NCBI GenBank assembly: GCA_019614645.1
Contig: JABWDB010000019.1
Coordinates: 294,501-358,500 of the forward strand
DNA: 64,000 bases
Origin: Stratiolaelaps scimitus
Taxonomy: Eukaryota > Arthropoda > Arachnida > Mesostigmata > Laelapidae
Direction: 5' to 3'
The translations under genes were made by a program, and so were the position numbers. Positions 22,801 to 35,990 of the stretch are shown in pieces (the stretch's first letter is position 1; each line of letters begins with the position of its first letter). A model generated the notes under the pieces. The model ran no database searches and had not been told where the DNA came from. It was given only the letters and a program-made list of their open reading frames with translations.

Positions 22801-25523
22801 TGCTGAAACAAGCGTAATGCATTTTTCTTTTTTTGCAAGGAATCTGTGCAAGTTCGTCACATTGATAAACCCACCTCGCTTGCAGATCGAGCATGACCCG
22901 ACTCTCGGTTATGAAAACGTGTGACATCGAACGTATCTCGGTGTATATGTATATGTGTTATTTTAATGAGCAGTGTTAATTCATAATGAAAGATCCTGCC
23001 GTCATGGTGAATACTTTAGGTCAGTCAGTTTCTTCCCCGTTGCTTTGGTTCCAGTGCCACATTTATCCATGAAACGGCCAAACAGCCGCACGTACCGTTT
23101 TATATATAACATCAGAATATAATTATAATTATTACTTACTATAATCATCATCATCATCACCACCATTACTATTATAATTATTAATAATAATAATATACCA
23201 TTTCAACATATTACAACATTACAGCATCTTCTTGTTGACATTGTCATTGTGCTGAATCAGCGGCAGTAAACGATATGAGCTCCTGCAGCCTATCGAGCAA
23301 CTCTGGGTAACTTGCCCCGAAAATAGCACATCATCTCAGCGAACGACGAAACGTTGCCCGATTAATTGATTACTTGAGTGATTAACTGATTAACAACTGA
23401 TCTCTTGGTTGGTGAATTTGGAAAGTGCCTTTCTCCTGTCACAAGTTGATTTCAAGTTGAACAACATAAATACGTTACCCTGAGCTCACTTACAGCCAAG
23501 GAAGAAACTCGATACGTTTCCCGTTGAGGATTTCTTTCTCGGCCGGCGGCCCACGCATCTCACCGGGGATCCGAACACCGTGTCCCCAATCACCCGAAAA
23601 CGCAATAGCCTCCCCTGACACCTTTGCTCATTGGCGGATAGCGGCGCGTACGCCAAAAGAGCATCTCTCGAACAAAGTCTACGAGTCGAGCGTTCTCCTA
23701 GAACTCAGCGCACATGCTCCAGATCTCTGTTCTCAAGCTATTTTGGCGTCGGCGTCTCGTATGCAATAGTTTATAACAAACATCTCGCGCCACATCTCGC
23801 TCGCTCCCCTCTCTCTATCAGTCTCTTCTACCAAGATCACTATAACTACTAATACAACGGCCAACAATCATCTCATTTCGTTAGCACTCCACGGATATTA
23901 ACACTGCATATCGCACACGAGAATCTCTCCGTTACTCTAAATCATCTACTACTTCTACTAATAATAATAATAATAATAATAACAATAATAGTAATAATAA
24001 TAATTAGAATAATATTAATAATATGAAGTTCTATGGCGCGGCGATCGACCAGTCACCGAGTCTTGGTCATGTAGTTACATCGACAGATCGTCATTGTCAT
24101 AGTGCTGATCGTGGTTTAGCAGCAGGCCGGTATCCCGGTCCGCCCGTCTCGAGTTGTCCTGGTCAAATCGCCAATGTGTGTTTTGATCCTTGTCATTTCT
24201 CTTCGTTTTTTTGTTTTCGTTGCTTCAGCTTGTCCTTCAGCTGGTCCTTCAGCTGGTCCTCCTCCTCCTCCTCCTCACCATCTTTTCGGTGTGTGCACAA
24301 TCGATCGGCTGAAAGATGATCGAGGCCTTCCATCGTCCCGCAATGAGCCCGACGCAATCTCGGCGTAGGCCTGAACGAGAAAGCCGTAACGGGGCGATGT
24401 CCGTTGGCTTGGCCGCGTGTCCTATCGTACGGTAGTAGCCCAGTGTGTTGCATCGATCCCTGTTGTATCTGTATTGTGCTAGCGCGTGTTACGAGCCACT
24501 ATCTCGGCCGGTGGGCGATTCGTTGATGTCATTGTTATAATTATGGTTATTACTGTTGTTATTATCACTGTGATTATTATTGTCATTCCTTTGATAGGCC
24601 GAAGATATCGAGAAGAGTATCGTCACGCTTTTGTTCCGATATACAGTCACCATCACACAATAAGGATGGCTTATGTTCACAGTCCTCTCTTTCTCTGTCC
24701 TCCTTCCGCGATACCTCTCCTCTATGAACGAAACATCTACTCGTTATCTCAGCTCAGTGTTGTCTTGTCGAGGGTGGGGGTGTTCTCAGCGAACAGCATA
24801 AACTGCGTAAATAGAACAGACCATCACTATGGGTTGGTTGAAGGTTTCCGGGCACGCATTTAAACATATCGCGGAGTAAAGAAGCAAACTAATTGGAAAT
24901 AGGTAGATACGCATTTCGCCTGACGGAATCAAGCCACCATCATCATGACCATCGTTGCTCGTCGCACACACCGCTAGCAGTCTTTGGCGTCGACGTTGTG
25001 GGGGTCTCTAGCGCAAGTGCGTTTGGTACGGTGGTCAGACTGAAGCTGTTTCCATCCCATGGCAATGGTCGCTCAACAGTTTATGGCTGTGGGATTTGAA
25101 CGGGGTATGGTTTAGTAGAGAGCCTTAACAATAGTGGAAATTTTAAGTAGCAAGCAAACCCTGAGGGACGACAACTCAAACTCAATCTCCATTCGACGAT
25201 TCATTAGAAACGTTGGAACGGATTTCCCAATGTGGCTGATGGGCTCGAGTTATCAGGTCAAGTTATGGAAATTGATAATCGAAAGAAACAGAGTGTTGAG
25301 TCCTTCATTTGGCATTTAAGGTCGTACGTTGTCGGTGTTCTATCGTGTCTAGATTCGGGTATCGATGCAGCAGAGGGGGGGAAGGGCTTGTTATTTGTCG
25401 TGTGTGTATACCCTGCTACGAGAACGGGATTCATCCTCTCCAAGGGTAACACTGATGTTGTCTGTGTCCTGTATATATGTATATATATATATTAAAATTA
25501 TAATAGCCATCGGAGCCCAACGT
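19885..25523. other. Gene-poor intergenic stretch with low-complexity repeats
   Basis: No supported coding sequence. It includes a tRNA-like head near 20233-20275 (TGGCCGAGTGATTA), a GT run at about 20336-20352, ATT/ATG-rich trinucleotide tracts near 21845-21885 and 23140-23195, and an AAT tract at about 23958-24015. TCC/TTC and GTT-type low complexity fills about 24220-24280 and 24525-24590. Long frames here reflect low complexity. Confidence 0.4.
20226..20300 (+). repeat. tRNA-like (Ser/Leu-type) fragment, possible SINE head
   Basis: The wording GTGTGGCCGAGTGATTACGCGGCGCC resembles the acceptor and D-arm (A box) of type II tRNAs such as Ser or Leu, but no T arm with a B box follows at the right distance. 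It is probably a decayed tRNA pseudogene or the head of a tRNA-derived SINE. Weak call. Confidence 0.3.
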
Positions 25524-28500
25524 TTACTTGGCGCCTTTGCCTCCGTAGCCGGTGTTTCCGACCCATGGATAGACGTCGGGACACGGTTGGCAGGTCTTCA
25601 TGTAGCGGACACCGCCCTTGTATAGCAGCGAGCACGTTGTGGGATGGTGGCATGGCCCTGGCCGATCGCTGTAATCACACTGCCAAGGCTTGAACGAGTT
25701 GAGGTGCGAATTCGGCGTCGGATGGCGAATCCAGTCGATGAGCTGCGTGTTGGTGATCAACCAAACATCGCCCTGTAACCACGCACGACGTACACTCGGC
25801 CTTGTTAGCTGCACAAGAAATAGGTCGGTGCATATTACGAGCAAAGACTATCCTTTCCTTATCGCTGGTTCGAGTCTCGCGACGTCACGTATACGAGAAC
25901 TCAAGCATAGTAAAACTGCAACAATTCCTTTAGTAAACCAATAAAACCTTTGACCGTTATTCAACACGTTGTGCAGGGCTATCCATTCAGCTAACTGAAT
26001 TCAGTTTTGCGGCCTTTCGTGTTACGTGCTATTCGCAATCAATGCGTTACTTTGTAAAAAGGCAAGTCTCCTTGTTGTTGGCTGAGAGTCAGCCCGGAAA
26101 CCTTTAAATCTCTGCCAAGTCTTGGCCTGCCCTCGCTCACGAACATGGCACAAGTGTAAGGTTGAAGGTTGTCGCGAGGTTGGATGGCGCGAGTCAGTCA
26201 GATAGCCGCGTCGAGAGTTGGTGAGTTATCTAGTGATTTTTTTATATATCTAAAAACGTCGACGTAAATAGCGCATACCTTGGCGAGGATATCATCGAGG
26301 AATCGTAGGAATCCTTTCTTGTGGTGTCCAGTGTTGAACCACGCCGAGTGGTAGAACAGGTTGAATGGCGCTCGATTGCCCTTATAATGTCTGTTGAAGT
26401 TCTTCATGAGGACCTTGTGGACGCCCTCATCGTCAGGCGGATTCGAGCAAGCGTCACCCATCGAGCAGCGGCCGCCACGCAGGTCAACCCACATTACCAT
26501 GCCCACTTCCCAGACGCCTGGGAAGCTCTTGCTAGGGCACGGCGTGATCATGCACTCGTGCGACATCGCATAGTCCAACGTGTACGGCCAATAGGGTGGG
26601 TTATTCTCGAAGACAGGCATCGACGAGTCATACGTGAAGTTGTACTCATGGAGCATCTTGAACTGCTTGTTACCACCGATTTGCAGGAAGGGCGCGCGCA
26701 TCCCGCGAACGTCTTCGAGCTTTAACCCGCCGTACAGATGCAGGATCTCTCGTTGTCCGGCGACCTCCTTGAACCACTGCTGCTCGGAGAACTTTTCACC
26801 GAAGCTATGCCTGCGTGTACGTGGGAATAATGAAATAGATCGACACGGAAGTGTTATATGAGATCACAACAATTTCCTGGCGCCGCACAGCGCAGAGGGG
26901 CGTAAGTCATTAAATACGATGTTTCGGAGAAGGGCATTGCGGTATGAAATGGTTGTACGATAAACATATAGAATTCTCCAAGTATTTCGTCTGCATACAC
27001 ATATAGTGCCACTCACTTGATCTCGGTAAATATATATCCTGCGGTAGTAACTTACGTGACAGTGTGTGAGGCCATTTCGTGGCCCTTCGAGTAGAGGTTT
27101 TGCACCTGGCCATAATCCGTCCACTCATGTGAGACATAGAATGTTCCCCGGATCGGACATCCGTTCGGGTTATTTCGGCCGGTGTCGAAGATGTCTCGGT
27201 AGTGGTCCTTGTTCAGGTCGTTGACGGCGTCATCGAATGTGAGCAGCACGACCTGAGGCACCTCCTTCGGTGACAATCCACCGGGAATCTCGGATCCGGC
27301 GCAGTTACAGTCAGGCAGACGGCAAATATCGCGCGAGCATTTTGCAGCCGTCTCATAGGGGACAGGCGTGGGATAGACGTTCTCTGGTCGGAAGGCAGGT
27401 CTAGCTGTGGTTGGGGGCCCAGGTGGACGGGTCACTGGACGACGAACTCCAGTCCGACCAGAAGATGACTGTCGCTAATTGACGATCAACCGAGGGGGTT
27501 GAAGATCAGATGGAGAAACATTCATGGTTAGCTTGTGCATCGGCTATTCGCCGAAAGTTACAAGTAGGTCCTATCAATGTGGTTCAGCCTCAAATCTGAA
27601 GTCAGACTGAACAAGTGGTTCCACTACTCAGGGGAGGCAACAAATGGAAATTTAGAAAAACAAGATTAAAGCCTCAAATCAGCCATAAACGGGCACCGGC
27701 ACAGATAATAGAAAAAAAAACATAGTAACATTCTCATGATGGTTATACTGTCGAAACGCTCAATACAGCCCAAGCGGGCTTTGTTATGAAACAAACAAAC
27801 GCTATCCTTGGATAAGACTACCTGTGGGTCCAGCTGTACTTTGCTCCTAAATAAACATCTTTTTCGTTTGCTCTCTCAGATCTTTTTCGTCAACACCGTC
27901 ATAGCGTCACAAGTCAACGCCCCTTTCATTAGACAGAGCAAAGATCTGGACAATCGAAAAAAACGTTCCCTTAAGCGCCATTTTAATCAACTTGGCAGTA
28001 AGAATTGCTACGCCGGATTGCCGGCCATTTCCGCAACGCACATCAGTGTCACCTGTGAATGCCTTGAACAGTAAAAAGAAAAAACAACTAACACACGGGA
28101 AAGCCGAAAGAATCCGAACCGTTCTCAGCCCGCGATCTAACAACTGCATAGATCGAGTCATTTAATATATTCCTAGAAAGTGTCGTCGTTTTCTTTCCAC
28201 CTCTCTTTGGCTCAGGGGATTTCTCCTCGCGTCATATCTGGTATAGGGCAATGTAAGGTAGAAAGAAAAAAAATGCCACAGCGGAATCCTCTTATTTCCT
28301 TGGGAAAACCCGCACTCAAGGGTGTGTTTAGATATAACTGCTTGTGTCGCTTGCTGACTTCTTTGTTGTATAAGTGTCCAGTATTTATTATTAGACGACT
28401 GGTGCCTTTGTGTGAAATGGTCGGTCTTAATTCATTTCCTGTTTGTGGCAGGCGTTGATTGGCGCTGTTTAATTGGCGCAACATACGTGTTTATCTTGAC

Positions 28501-31500
28501 ACGATATGATCAGCATAGGGTGAAAAGAAGGATAACGCTTACTATGAAGTCATCTTTAGCTTATATATATATATATATATATATAATAATATATCTAATA
28601 TAGAAATATGCGAAAGGGGAGTTTCGCTGTTAAACGAAATTCGTCGCTCGTCGTTAGCTTATAGATTGTGGCGTGTCAAGCTGAACCGGACGTGCAGTGT
28701 GAACACACTGGCTCAAGCATTCCGTCAAACTACCTCTATTACACAGTATCATGCGGGTAAAAAAAACGGTCCTTGCAAATTATGCTTACTTCCTTTCAAA
28801 CATTTCCCGGCATTTTCCGCCTGTGAAACTTCTACAAGCAGATATCTACGGTAGGATCTATACAACAAGCATATCGTCGAATCTCATCAACAGGCAGACA
28901 ACGCGATCATCGGTACCACGACACATTAGTCGGCCTTACGCCAGGTTAGTCAAGCATTCATTTGAGCAAATCGTTCACACACACACACACGTACAGAGGG
29001 CGCAGAGGTTGTCGTTGGTGCCGGTCGATACGGCCGAGTGGTTCTCCGCGTGGTCGGCCTTGGCGTCGTCGTGGTTGACGTGCTCGTCGTCGGAGGCGGC
29101 GGAGGTCGAGGCGTCGTTAGCGGATGATTGTTGCTCTGGTAGTCTTCGTATGAGCCGTAATCGTCGTAGTCTTCGTGATCGACGTCGTCCTCGTGCGAGT
29201 TATGATGAGACTGATGTGGCGGAGGTGGAGGCGGCGCCTGGGGATTGTGAACGGCGCTGAGCGAGTTGCGTTTCGGGGGAGACGTCACCGGGACGGGTCT
29301 GGCTGGAGGTGCGCTCGCCACGATCTCGGGAAGCGCCTGATGCGGTGGGACGCGTGCGCCGGACGCAAAAGCACATAATTAACGTTGGCATTTTGACGTT
29401 GACAAACGTATGAATTAATACAGGCAGTGCTCGATCACAATCGTCGACTAGAGGAACGCGTCATGTGATTTAGCAGGTTAATGGATTTGAATCGGTTATA
29501 TATATACATATACAAACGATTATATATATATATATATATATACATTGTGCGTAAAAAATACCTAGTTATTTGAGGAAACGTATACCTTATACATTATTAT
29601 ACCTCAATTTGAAATATACCTCAACATAGTTGATTATCATTTTCATCGTCAGCATCAAACAAAGATCAAATGAGCGTCGTCGGCTCTTGCATCTAGGGAT
29701 TGTTGTTGATCAACTGTTTTTCCGACTTGTTGTTCTCGCCGTCAAACTGTAACTACGTGCGTCTAACTAACGAACTGTGCATAGCTGTTAGTTGGTTCGT
29801 TATGGGGATTGCGCAATGTTTAGCGGTGTGAGTGCCATATCGTCATATGTTCGCGATGTGTGCTCGCGGGCGCGAGAGTGCGATCACAGCGTTAGTATAC
29901 AACAGAGAAACGCACGGGTGGTACTGCTGATGACACGTATCGAGGTGGCGGTGGTGGGGCTGGCGTGAACGTGTTGAAGTTGAAGTAGCGGGTGTCCTGA
30001 ACTCGGGACACAGGTGGGGAGGTTGCGACCTTCGGCGGCTCAGGAAGTCGGGGTGCGGAGGATCGCAGCAGGTCATTGGGGAAGTTGTACGCGGGGGTCT
30101 TGGGCTGGGGAGCATAATACCGCTGGTTGCGGTTCGTGTACGTGTAGATCTGGCGCTGGGATGTCTGCAAAGTGTTGATTTAGTCCGCGAAGACGAGGAT
30201 CCGAGGATCCGGGCAGCGGAACATGATGGATACACAATTGGGTAAATAAGTGGAATCGTGATCGGCTTCTTGCGAATTGACTCGAGTGCGCCAATTTTGT
30301 TGGGGATTTTTAGCTTGAGATAACGTTCGGATGCTACACTCGATATGTGTGTGTATTTGTTTGTATAACAAGTGTGCGCCAGAATACAGGATGTAATTAT
30401 GGTTGATGTTCATTATTACGCTCGGCACATGATTACACAACTCAGATAGCTCTCTTTCATAGTATATGAAGTGTTCGATAGCGAATAGCTACAAAAAAGC
30501 TTCCCTTAAACAAACGAATATGTGTTAAACCTCTATTTTTTTTCACATCAGCTAGTGGCTAAATATTTCATATTTTCCCCGCCTGATGGACACCATCGTT
30601 TCAGCGTGATTTTGCACAGAAACATCCAAGTCTTTATAATAATACAGCATCAACATAATCGTCTCACCTGAGGCGGCTCGTAGACGGCGAGCTCTCGATA
30701 GCGTCCGTCGCGAGGATAGCTTACAAGGACAATCTCCTTTGAAGGGTTCTCTGCCTTATCCGCATAGTAGATCGGAGGACCACCGTCGTTCGAAATCTTT
30801 TTCTCGTACTGAAGCGGTCGAACAAACACACTCACATCATCCTGATGGTTCAGATTGCGAGTGCGTCCAGTACGGCCGGGTCCGGTGACGATTGGTGGTG
30901 AAACGATCTTGTCGGGACGACCTGATCGATTTGACGAGCGCCGTTCATCGATCACCGGGGTATGGGTCGGATGGGTGAGAAATATGGAGAATCAGTTAGT
31001 TCGTCGTCGTCTACGTTCGGATCGGGCGGACGTGGCGTACTCATTTGTGTCTGATAACCCCGAGTCATTTGCGGCTTCGCGGGTGGTAAGAGATGTGTAT
31101 ACAATGAACGATACCTAATTTGTCCGTGCATGCTATTTACATGGTCTCTCTTTAGCTCGCACTTTTAGAAGCTGTATAAGCGATGTATTAGAGTTGTTTT
31201 TGTTGCGTTTCGCGTTTACCTCGAAAATTTCAGGTTTATCAATTTTTCATCTGGCAATGAATTCAGTGCTATGGATTCTCAGCGTTGCGTGTGCGTGAAT
31301 GCTGTTCTGTTCTGGGTGCTATTTCGGTTCCCATGTATATACCGTGGAATATATATGTATATATATATACATAAAGATATACATATATATACTACGCCCA
31401 TTGTACTAAAAGCTTAAAGCGGGATTGTGTTGCAACTTGTGTCCATTTCAGTCAGCAATTTTTGCCTGCTATAATATGACAACACGAAACTGTCAGAGGC

Positions 31501-34260
31501 CGAACTGATATGTAACCCATTAACGTACACTGAGGCGCAGCACGACGACCACATAGCTCCTCAACTGTAAATGCATTCTACAGATATGTTGCCTTTGAAG
31601 AACCTACAATACGAGCACTCTCTACTTTTCTATAGTTCTTCCTAAACTTATTAGGTTCGACACGAATAGCGTCAATCTAGATCATAGCTGAATCTATTTT
31701 TCATCGATCTGTAGTTGTGTCTGATTTTCTACGTGTGTGTGTGTGTATGAGGTACATTATTGATCATGGAAGAAAAGACATGGTGAATATTTATGGTGCG
31801 ACAAAAATATAGATGCTGTTTAACTGGTGCATGCGACTGTTTCTCTTAGACTCGGAATTAATATATATATATATATATCCAATATATATATACGAAACAA
31901 GAATTAGACAAGGCAGATATCGGCATAACCGGACGGCATTACGACGGGACATGTGGACAAACAAATGCACACTTCTGCACGGATTTCCATTAGAACCAGC
32001 ATACGACGAAACAAATCGAGCAGTCGAATCAACGAATGGACTCTACCTGACCGGGCGACAGACAACCGTTGCGTCTCTGTCAAGATCTCTCCCGGTGGAT
32101 TTCTCGCTTAGTTAGGTGGTTACGGTATCACACAGAGAGGACACGTTCGCTACGAGCACAACGCTAACACATTGAGAGGCAAGGCAAAAGGACACGCATT
32201 GCCGGTGAATTCAGGCGTTCGTTCCAACGGGCACGATTCAATCAACAGGATGAATTCGATCAAGGGACGAAGCACGGACAGGCAAATAGGAGCGACGTCA
32301 GGGACGATGTACAAGTTCACATCAGGACAGCATGTTTACGGAACGTTTACGACCACCAATTGGGATTAGGCTTGATCACCAACTGGCGTTTGTGGTTTCT
32401 ACGTTGCGTTTAGGCCATGGTTTAGGGGGTGTTTTAGACGCCAAATATATTAGGGCAGACGCTTTAACAGACATCATCATTCAATTGATTATTGGTATCG
32501 CCGGATACCATGCACCACACGACACCACGACAAACGGGACAAACAGTTTATCAGCAGGCAGCAGCGATCTCCCCCCAGCAAACACGTTAGGGGGCAGGTC
32601 GCTAGGACACATTTAGTTCACCACGCGATTGATTACAATTGCGACATCATTGAGTTCGATCGAGAATGATTTATTGGCATCCGGGGGATGCGGGTTGTTG
32701 CTTTTCTGTCTATTGGCTTTTTTTTTGCGCGCGCGCGCGCGGGCCACTCCTCGCAGCGTTTCGAATCGACAACGTTTGGTCGAGTTGAAAACGGCCGCGT
32801 CGACCCCTTTGAACCCGAGAGTTCTTAGCATTTGCAACGACTTGTTTAGGGGCATTCGGCTCGGTTTACGCTAGCGGTTACGCGCGTTTTGCGAGATCGT
32901 TTGATTGATACGAGGGTGCAGCATGGGCGAGAGCGCGGTCAAGTCAAAATCGTGATAGTGGTGGTGGTGGTCGTGAGAATGAATGGGCAAACGATCCCGT
33001 TTGGACGGTCGTGAATCTCACCAGTCCCGAAGTCGTGGTACGGACCTACATAGGTGGCGCTACCAAACCGCTTGTGGATGTCAATCCTCTGATCTTTCTC
33101 GAAGTCGAGCGAACGAAGTCGCGCGGACGAGCCGCCACTCGAGCGGAGTGAGGTGGACTTGGACGACGAGGAAGGGGTACCTCTCGAAGCGAGGCTGCTA
33201 CCGAAGGCTTTACCTGCGTCCGAGATGTGGATCCCGCCTTCCGAGTCGACGACGGGCGGCACCGCTTCGTCGTATTCGGGCTGTTGCGGATCGTACGCGT
33301 TCGACAGAGGAGGCGAGACATCCTTGGCCGAGGACGAGCTGTTACCAGAGATGATGTCCTCGTACAGCGACTGGAAGTCGCGAATGATCGATGGCCGAGA
33401 GGTGGACGATGGAGCCGACGTCGTTGACGCTGTAAGTGAGTGAATGCAAACGTGAGTGGAACGCGGATTGATAAAAAGGAAAATGCAAGGATATTGATTG
33501 GACATCTGGCAGGGCCAATGCTTCTATGAATAGTGACGAAGCTCAAGCGTAGAGGAAAAACATGAAGAGTGAAATTATGAAATCGTTCACATCATATGTA
33601 ATCTCATTCTGCAACAACTGGGGGTCGCTCAATGCTCGTCTAGTCGAATTAGATCATGGATGCAGTCCCAGGTTGAGATATTAATGTGACATACGTCATG
33701 TCATAACGTCTGCAATTGCTATCGTTGGTAACTTGCAGTGAACTAAAGGCAGTGCCATATGAAGTGGCGCTTAACAATCCTGTAATGTGTCCTCGGCAGA
33801 TCTTAATTAGAGGTTAATTTTACAATAAAAACATAACGTTGTTTGTTAGTTGGCGATGACCACCAATTCTCTTACTCACCGATTGGCCTGTTCGAGGATT
33901 TCTTGTGGGTGCTTGTCAAGGAAGGGACAGCGCTTTCAGCCTTCTTATCAATGGATGAACTCTCCTTCTTCTTTGATTCGCCGTTAAGGTTAGCATTGTT
34001 AGTAGTTAATGGATTGTTGTTGTTATTATTTCCGGCTGTGGAGCACTGCACATTTCTTGGCCAGTCACAGGTCTGCAGCTCAACGCTGAAGTAGAGTCCA
34101 CCTGTACAGCTCTCGTGGAGCGGATCTCCGAATACGCAGACGAAGTACTTCGAGCAATCAGTCGTATCGGGATAGTATCCGAACTGCTCGGGACATTTGA
34201 AGTCGTCAACGGCCGACGTCGAAGAGCTTGGCGAGGCTCCGTCCACGGCCCGAATGCATC
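25524..34260 (-). CDS. Cda5: Cda5-type chitin deacetylase (CBM14 plus polysaccharide deacetylase), 5' incomplete
   Basis: Eight coding exons in transcript order: 33880-34260, 33022-33429, 30668-30921, 29916-30164, 28995-29336, 27056-27474, 26279-26810 and 25524-25772. All have GT-AG borders and matching phases, giving about 944 residues. A CBM14 (peritrophin-A) domain with six Cys lies at about 23-72. A long Ser/Pro/Thr-rich linker (about 73-590) contains a proline run and an acidic Asp/Tyr/His stretch. The NodB-like deacetylase follows: TFDDA (about 624-628, catalytic and metal Asp), HTVTH (about 682-686, zinc His pair), RAPF (about 723) and LFYHSAW (about 836-842). All catalytic motifs are intact. 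The C-terminal tail (CQPCPDVYPWVGNTG) is typical of the Cda5 group. Members are secreted enzymes that convert chitin to chitosan in cuticle or matrix. The first exon above starts in phase 1, so a further upstream exon with the signal peptide is required; I could not find it. The donor of 29916-30164 is uncertain: 29937 would also keep the frame. Confidence 0.92.
25863..25952 (+). repeat. SINE-like element, copy 3 (inside a Cda5 intron)
   Basis: The B box GGTTCGAGTCTCG (about 25867-25879) and the tail CAACAATTCCTTTAGTAAACC (about 25919-25939) followed by AATAAAACC match the other copies in order and spacing. It lies in the last intron of the Cda5 gene, antisense to it. Confidence 0.55.
26080..26125 (+). 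repeat. Short dispersed word related to 1546 and 110
   Basis: GGCTGAGAGTCAGCCCGGAAA recurs with small changes at about 1546-1567 and, more weakly, at 110-125. It contains a small self-complementary GGCTGA/TCAGCC hairpin. Possibly the tail of a second SINE-like family; short and uncertain. Confidence 0.25.
28562..28584. repeat. (TA)n microsatellite in a Cda5 intron
   Basis: About 11 uninterrupted TA units. A further TA tract lies at about 29519-29541 in the next upstream intron. Confidence 0.9.
30922..33021. other. Largest identified Cda5 intron (about 2.1 kb)
   Basis: Lies between two well-supported exons. The acceptor at its 3' end (ATCGATCAG, 30922-30930 on the minus strand) has a poor pyrimidine tract, but it is the one that restores the phase (GGT codon split after the G). 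The intron holds TA tracts (about 31864-31898) and open frames at 31813-32616 (+) with no recognised domain, so an old mobile element could lie there. Confidence 0.6.
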
Positions 34261-35990
34261 CTGAAACGAGGAATCGACAAGCGGATAAGGATTTCCCATT
34301 GGCATTGCTCAAATATAAGAGTTCAAATGTTTTGTCGATTTTCGAGTTAGTTGTAATATACAACGTGAACGACGATACGCAAGAGAAGTGATTAGTGATG
34401 ATATCGATGATTGCATGTCCTTGTCAAATATGTAAGTCGGCAGCATTAACGATCATTAATTAGGTATGACACAATCTATTCTGATTCTGCAAGGCTGAAC
34501 GGGGATGTCCACGCGAGCGACTCGGTTATGAGAAGGCAATACCCGTGACATTGTGCCATTACGACGGGATGCACGCGCTTTTTAATCTAACACGCGTTCT
34601 AGATGATATGCGCGTTGCTTTCCCCGCGCTACGACTCGGCTTGTCATTGTATTGTACGTGGTATTTGTGAATAACTTGCCTCATGGCTATTCACCTGTAC
34701 ATTAGCGTGTGGTACGTCCTTTACACAACTTTCCTTCAGGGTGGCCAGTCACCCTGGAGGAGGACTGGCACTAACGGACATCGCCAGGGACATCATCGCT
34801 TAGTAAGCCCCTAACGACAATATTAGATTCGCTGTGCCGGCCTGTGATGGCAGGATTATTTTTATTACGGGATTGCGAAAAGTGCACAACAAAAATAATG
34901 AGAAATTCTAGTCTTTTCCTATTCATATATGATTGCGTAGCGTCAGTACAAATCATTCTCAGAAAGACGAATCGCAGAGGCGTCCAAATGGACGGGAAAA
35001 GACTCCCAAAGATGGCAACGACATTGAACACACAGCCACGTCCCGTCGAGCGATAATCATGTAGTTCGTTAGTTCAAGTCACACCTTCCCGTACCTTGCC
35101 TATGTATAACTGCTATGGAGGCGAATAAATTATGTTGCGGAACGAGTTGTGAACAGGCGTGTGTCGAAGACATCAACGAGCCGACCCCTCGTGTTGCTTT
35201 TTTGTTGTGTCTAACATGAGCTAATCCTATATGTAACTTAAATATGTGTGTTCTGAATCTGTTCCCCGCCCGGATCTATCGCTATGTGCAGTTGTGCTAT
35301 ACAGATTCTTCTCTAGAAGCGACGTACCCAGAAGCACACATGCGGCTATTACCAGCATGACCCCCCGAAGCACAGCCCTCGAGTTAGCCCGCTCAACCAA
35401 CTAGAAGACTAGATAAGCTTGCTGAAGTTCGTACACCAATACGCGAAGTAGAGCACTGAGGGTTGGACGGGCGTGTGTTTACACCAGCGTCATATTACGT
35501 GTAGCGCGTAAGATGTGCTTATCTATGTAGATAACAAAAGAAGTGCCGTAATATAGGGCGGCAAGGTGATAGTTGTCGCGTGGATCACCTTCTAATCTAC
35601 CGACTACAGAAGGCTTGCACGGAACTCCCTGATCCGTACAGTTGTTCACAAATCACCGACGTCACACGTCACACATGCAAACGATGAGTCCGTCACAGGG
35701 CCTCATCTTGGCCATGCTCGCCACTTATGTTTGCACTGTGTACTGGTATAAATGGGTCTATTTTGCAGTCGTTTGCCACGAACAAACGGACCACCCCGAC
35801 CGAGCCGGCGTCAATCAAATTCGCTAGAAAAACACCTGTCCTGACCTGACAGTGTTCACGCGACGCAGTGATTTATTTGTGTATGCCCTAGTTTATATCT
35901 AGGCGGACATTCGCCCGGGCGAGACACCATGATACGCGATGCTATAACGTTATTATTATTATAGTTGTTGTTGTTGTTGCTGCTGTGGCC
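34261..35990. other. Region upstream of the first known Cda5 exon
   Basis: Expected to be intron, because the first exon found begins in mid-codon after a good acceptor (CTCGTTTCAG). No signal-peptide exon could be identified. A small hairpin with CAGGGTG and CACCCTG arms lies at about 34736-34756. Confidence 0.4.

Noticed and set aside
31813..32616. Three consecutive plus-strand frames in a Cda5 intron as a gene
   Set aside because: They are in different frames with no splice signals or similarity that I recognise; at most an old mobile element.
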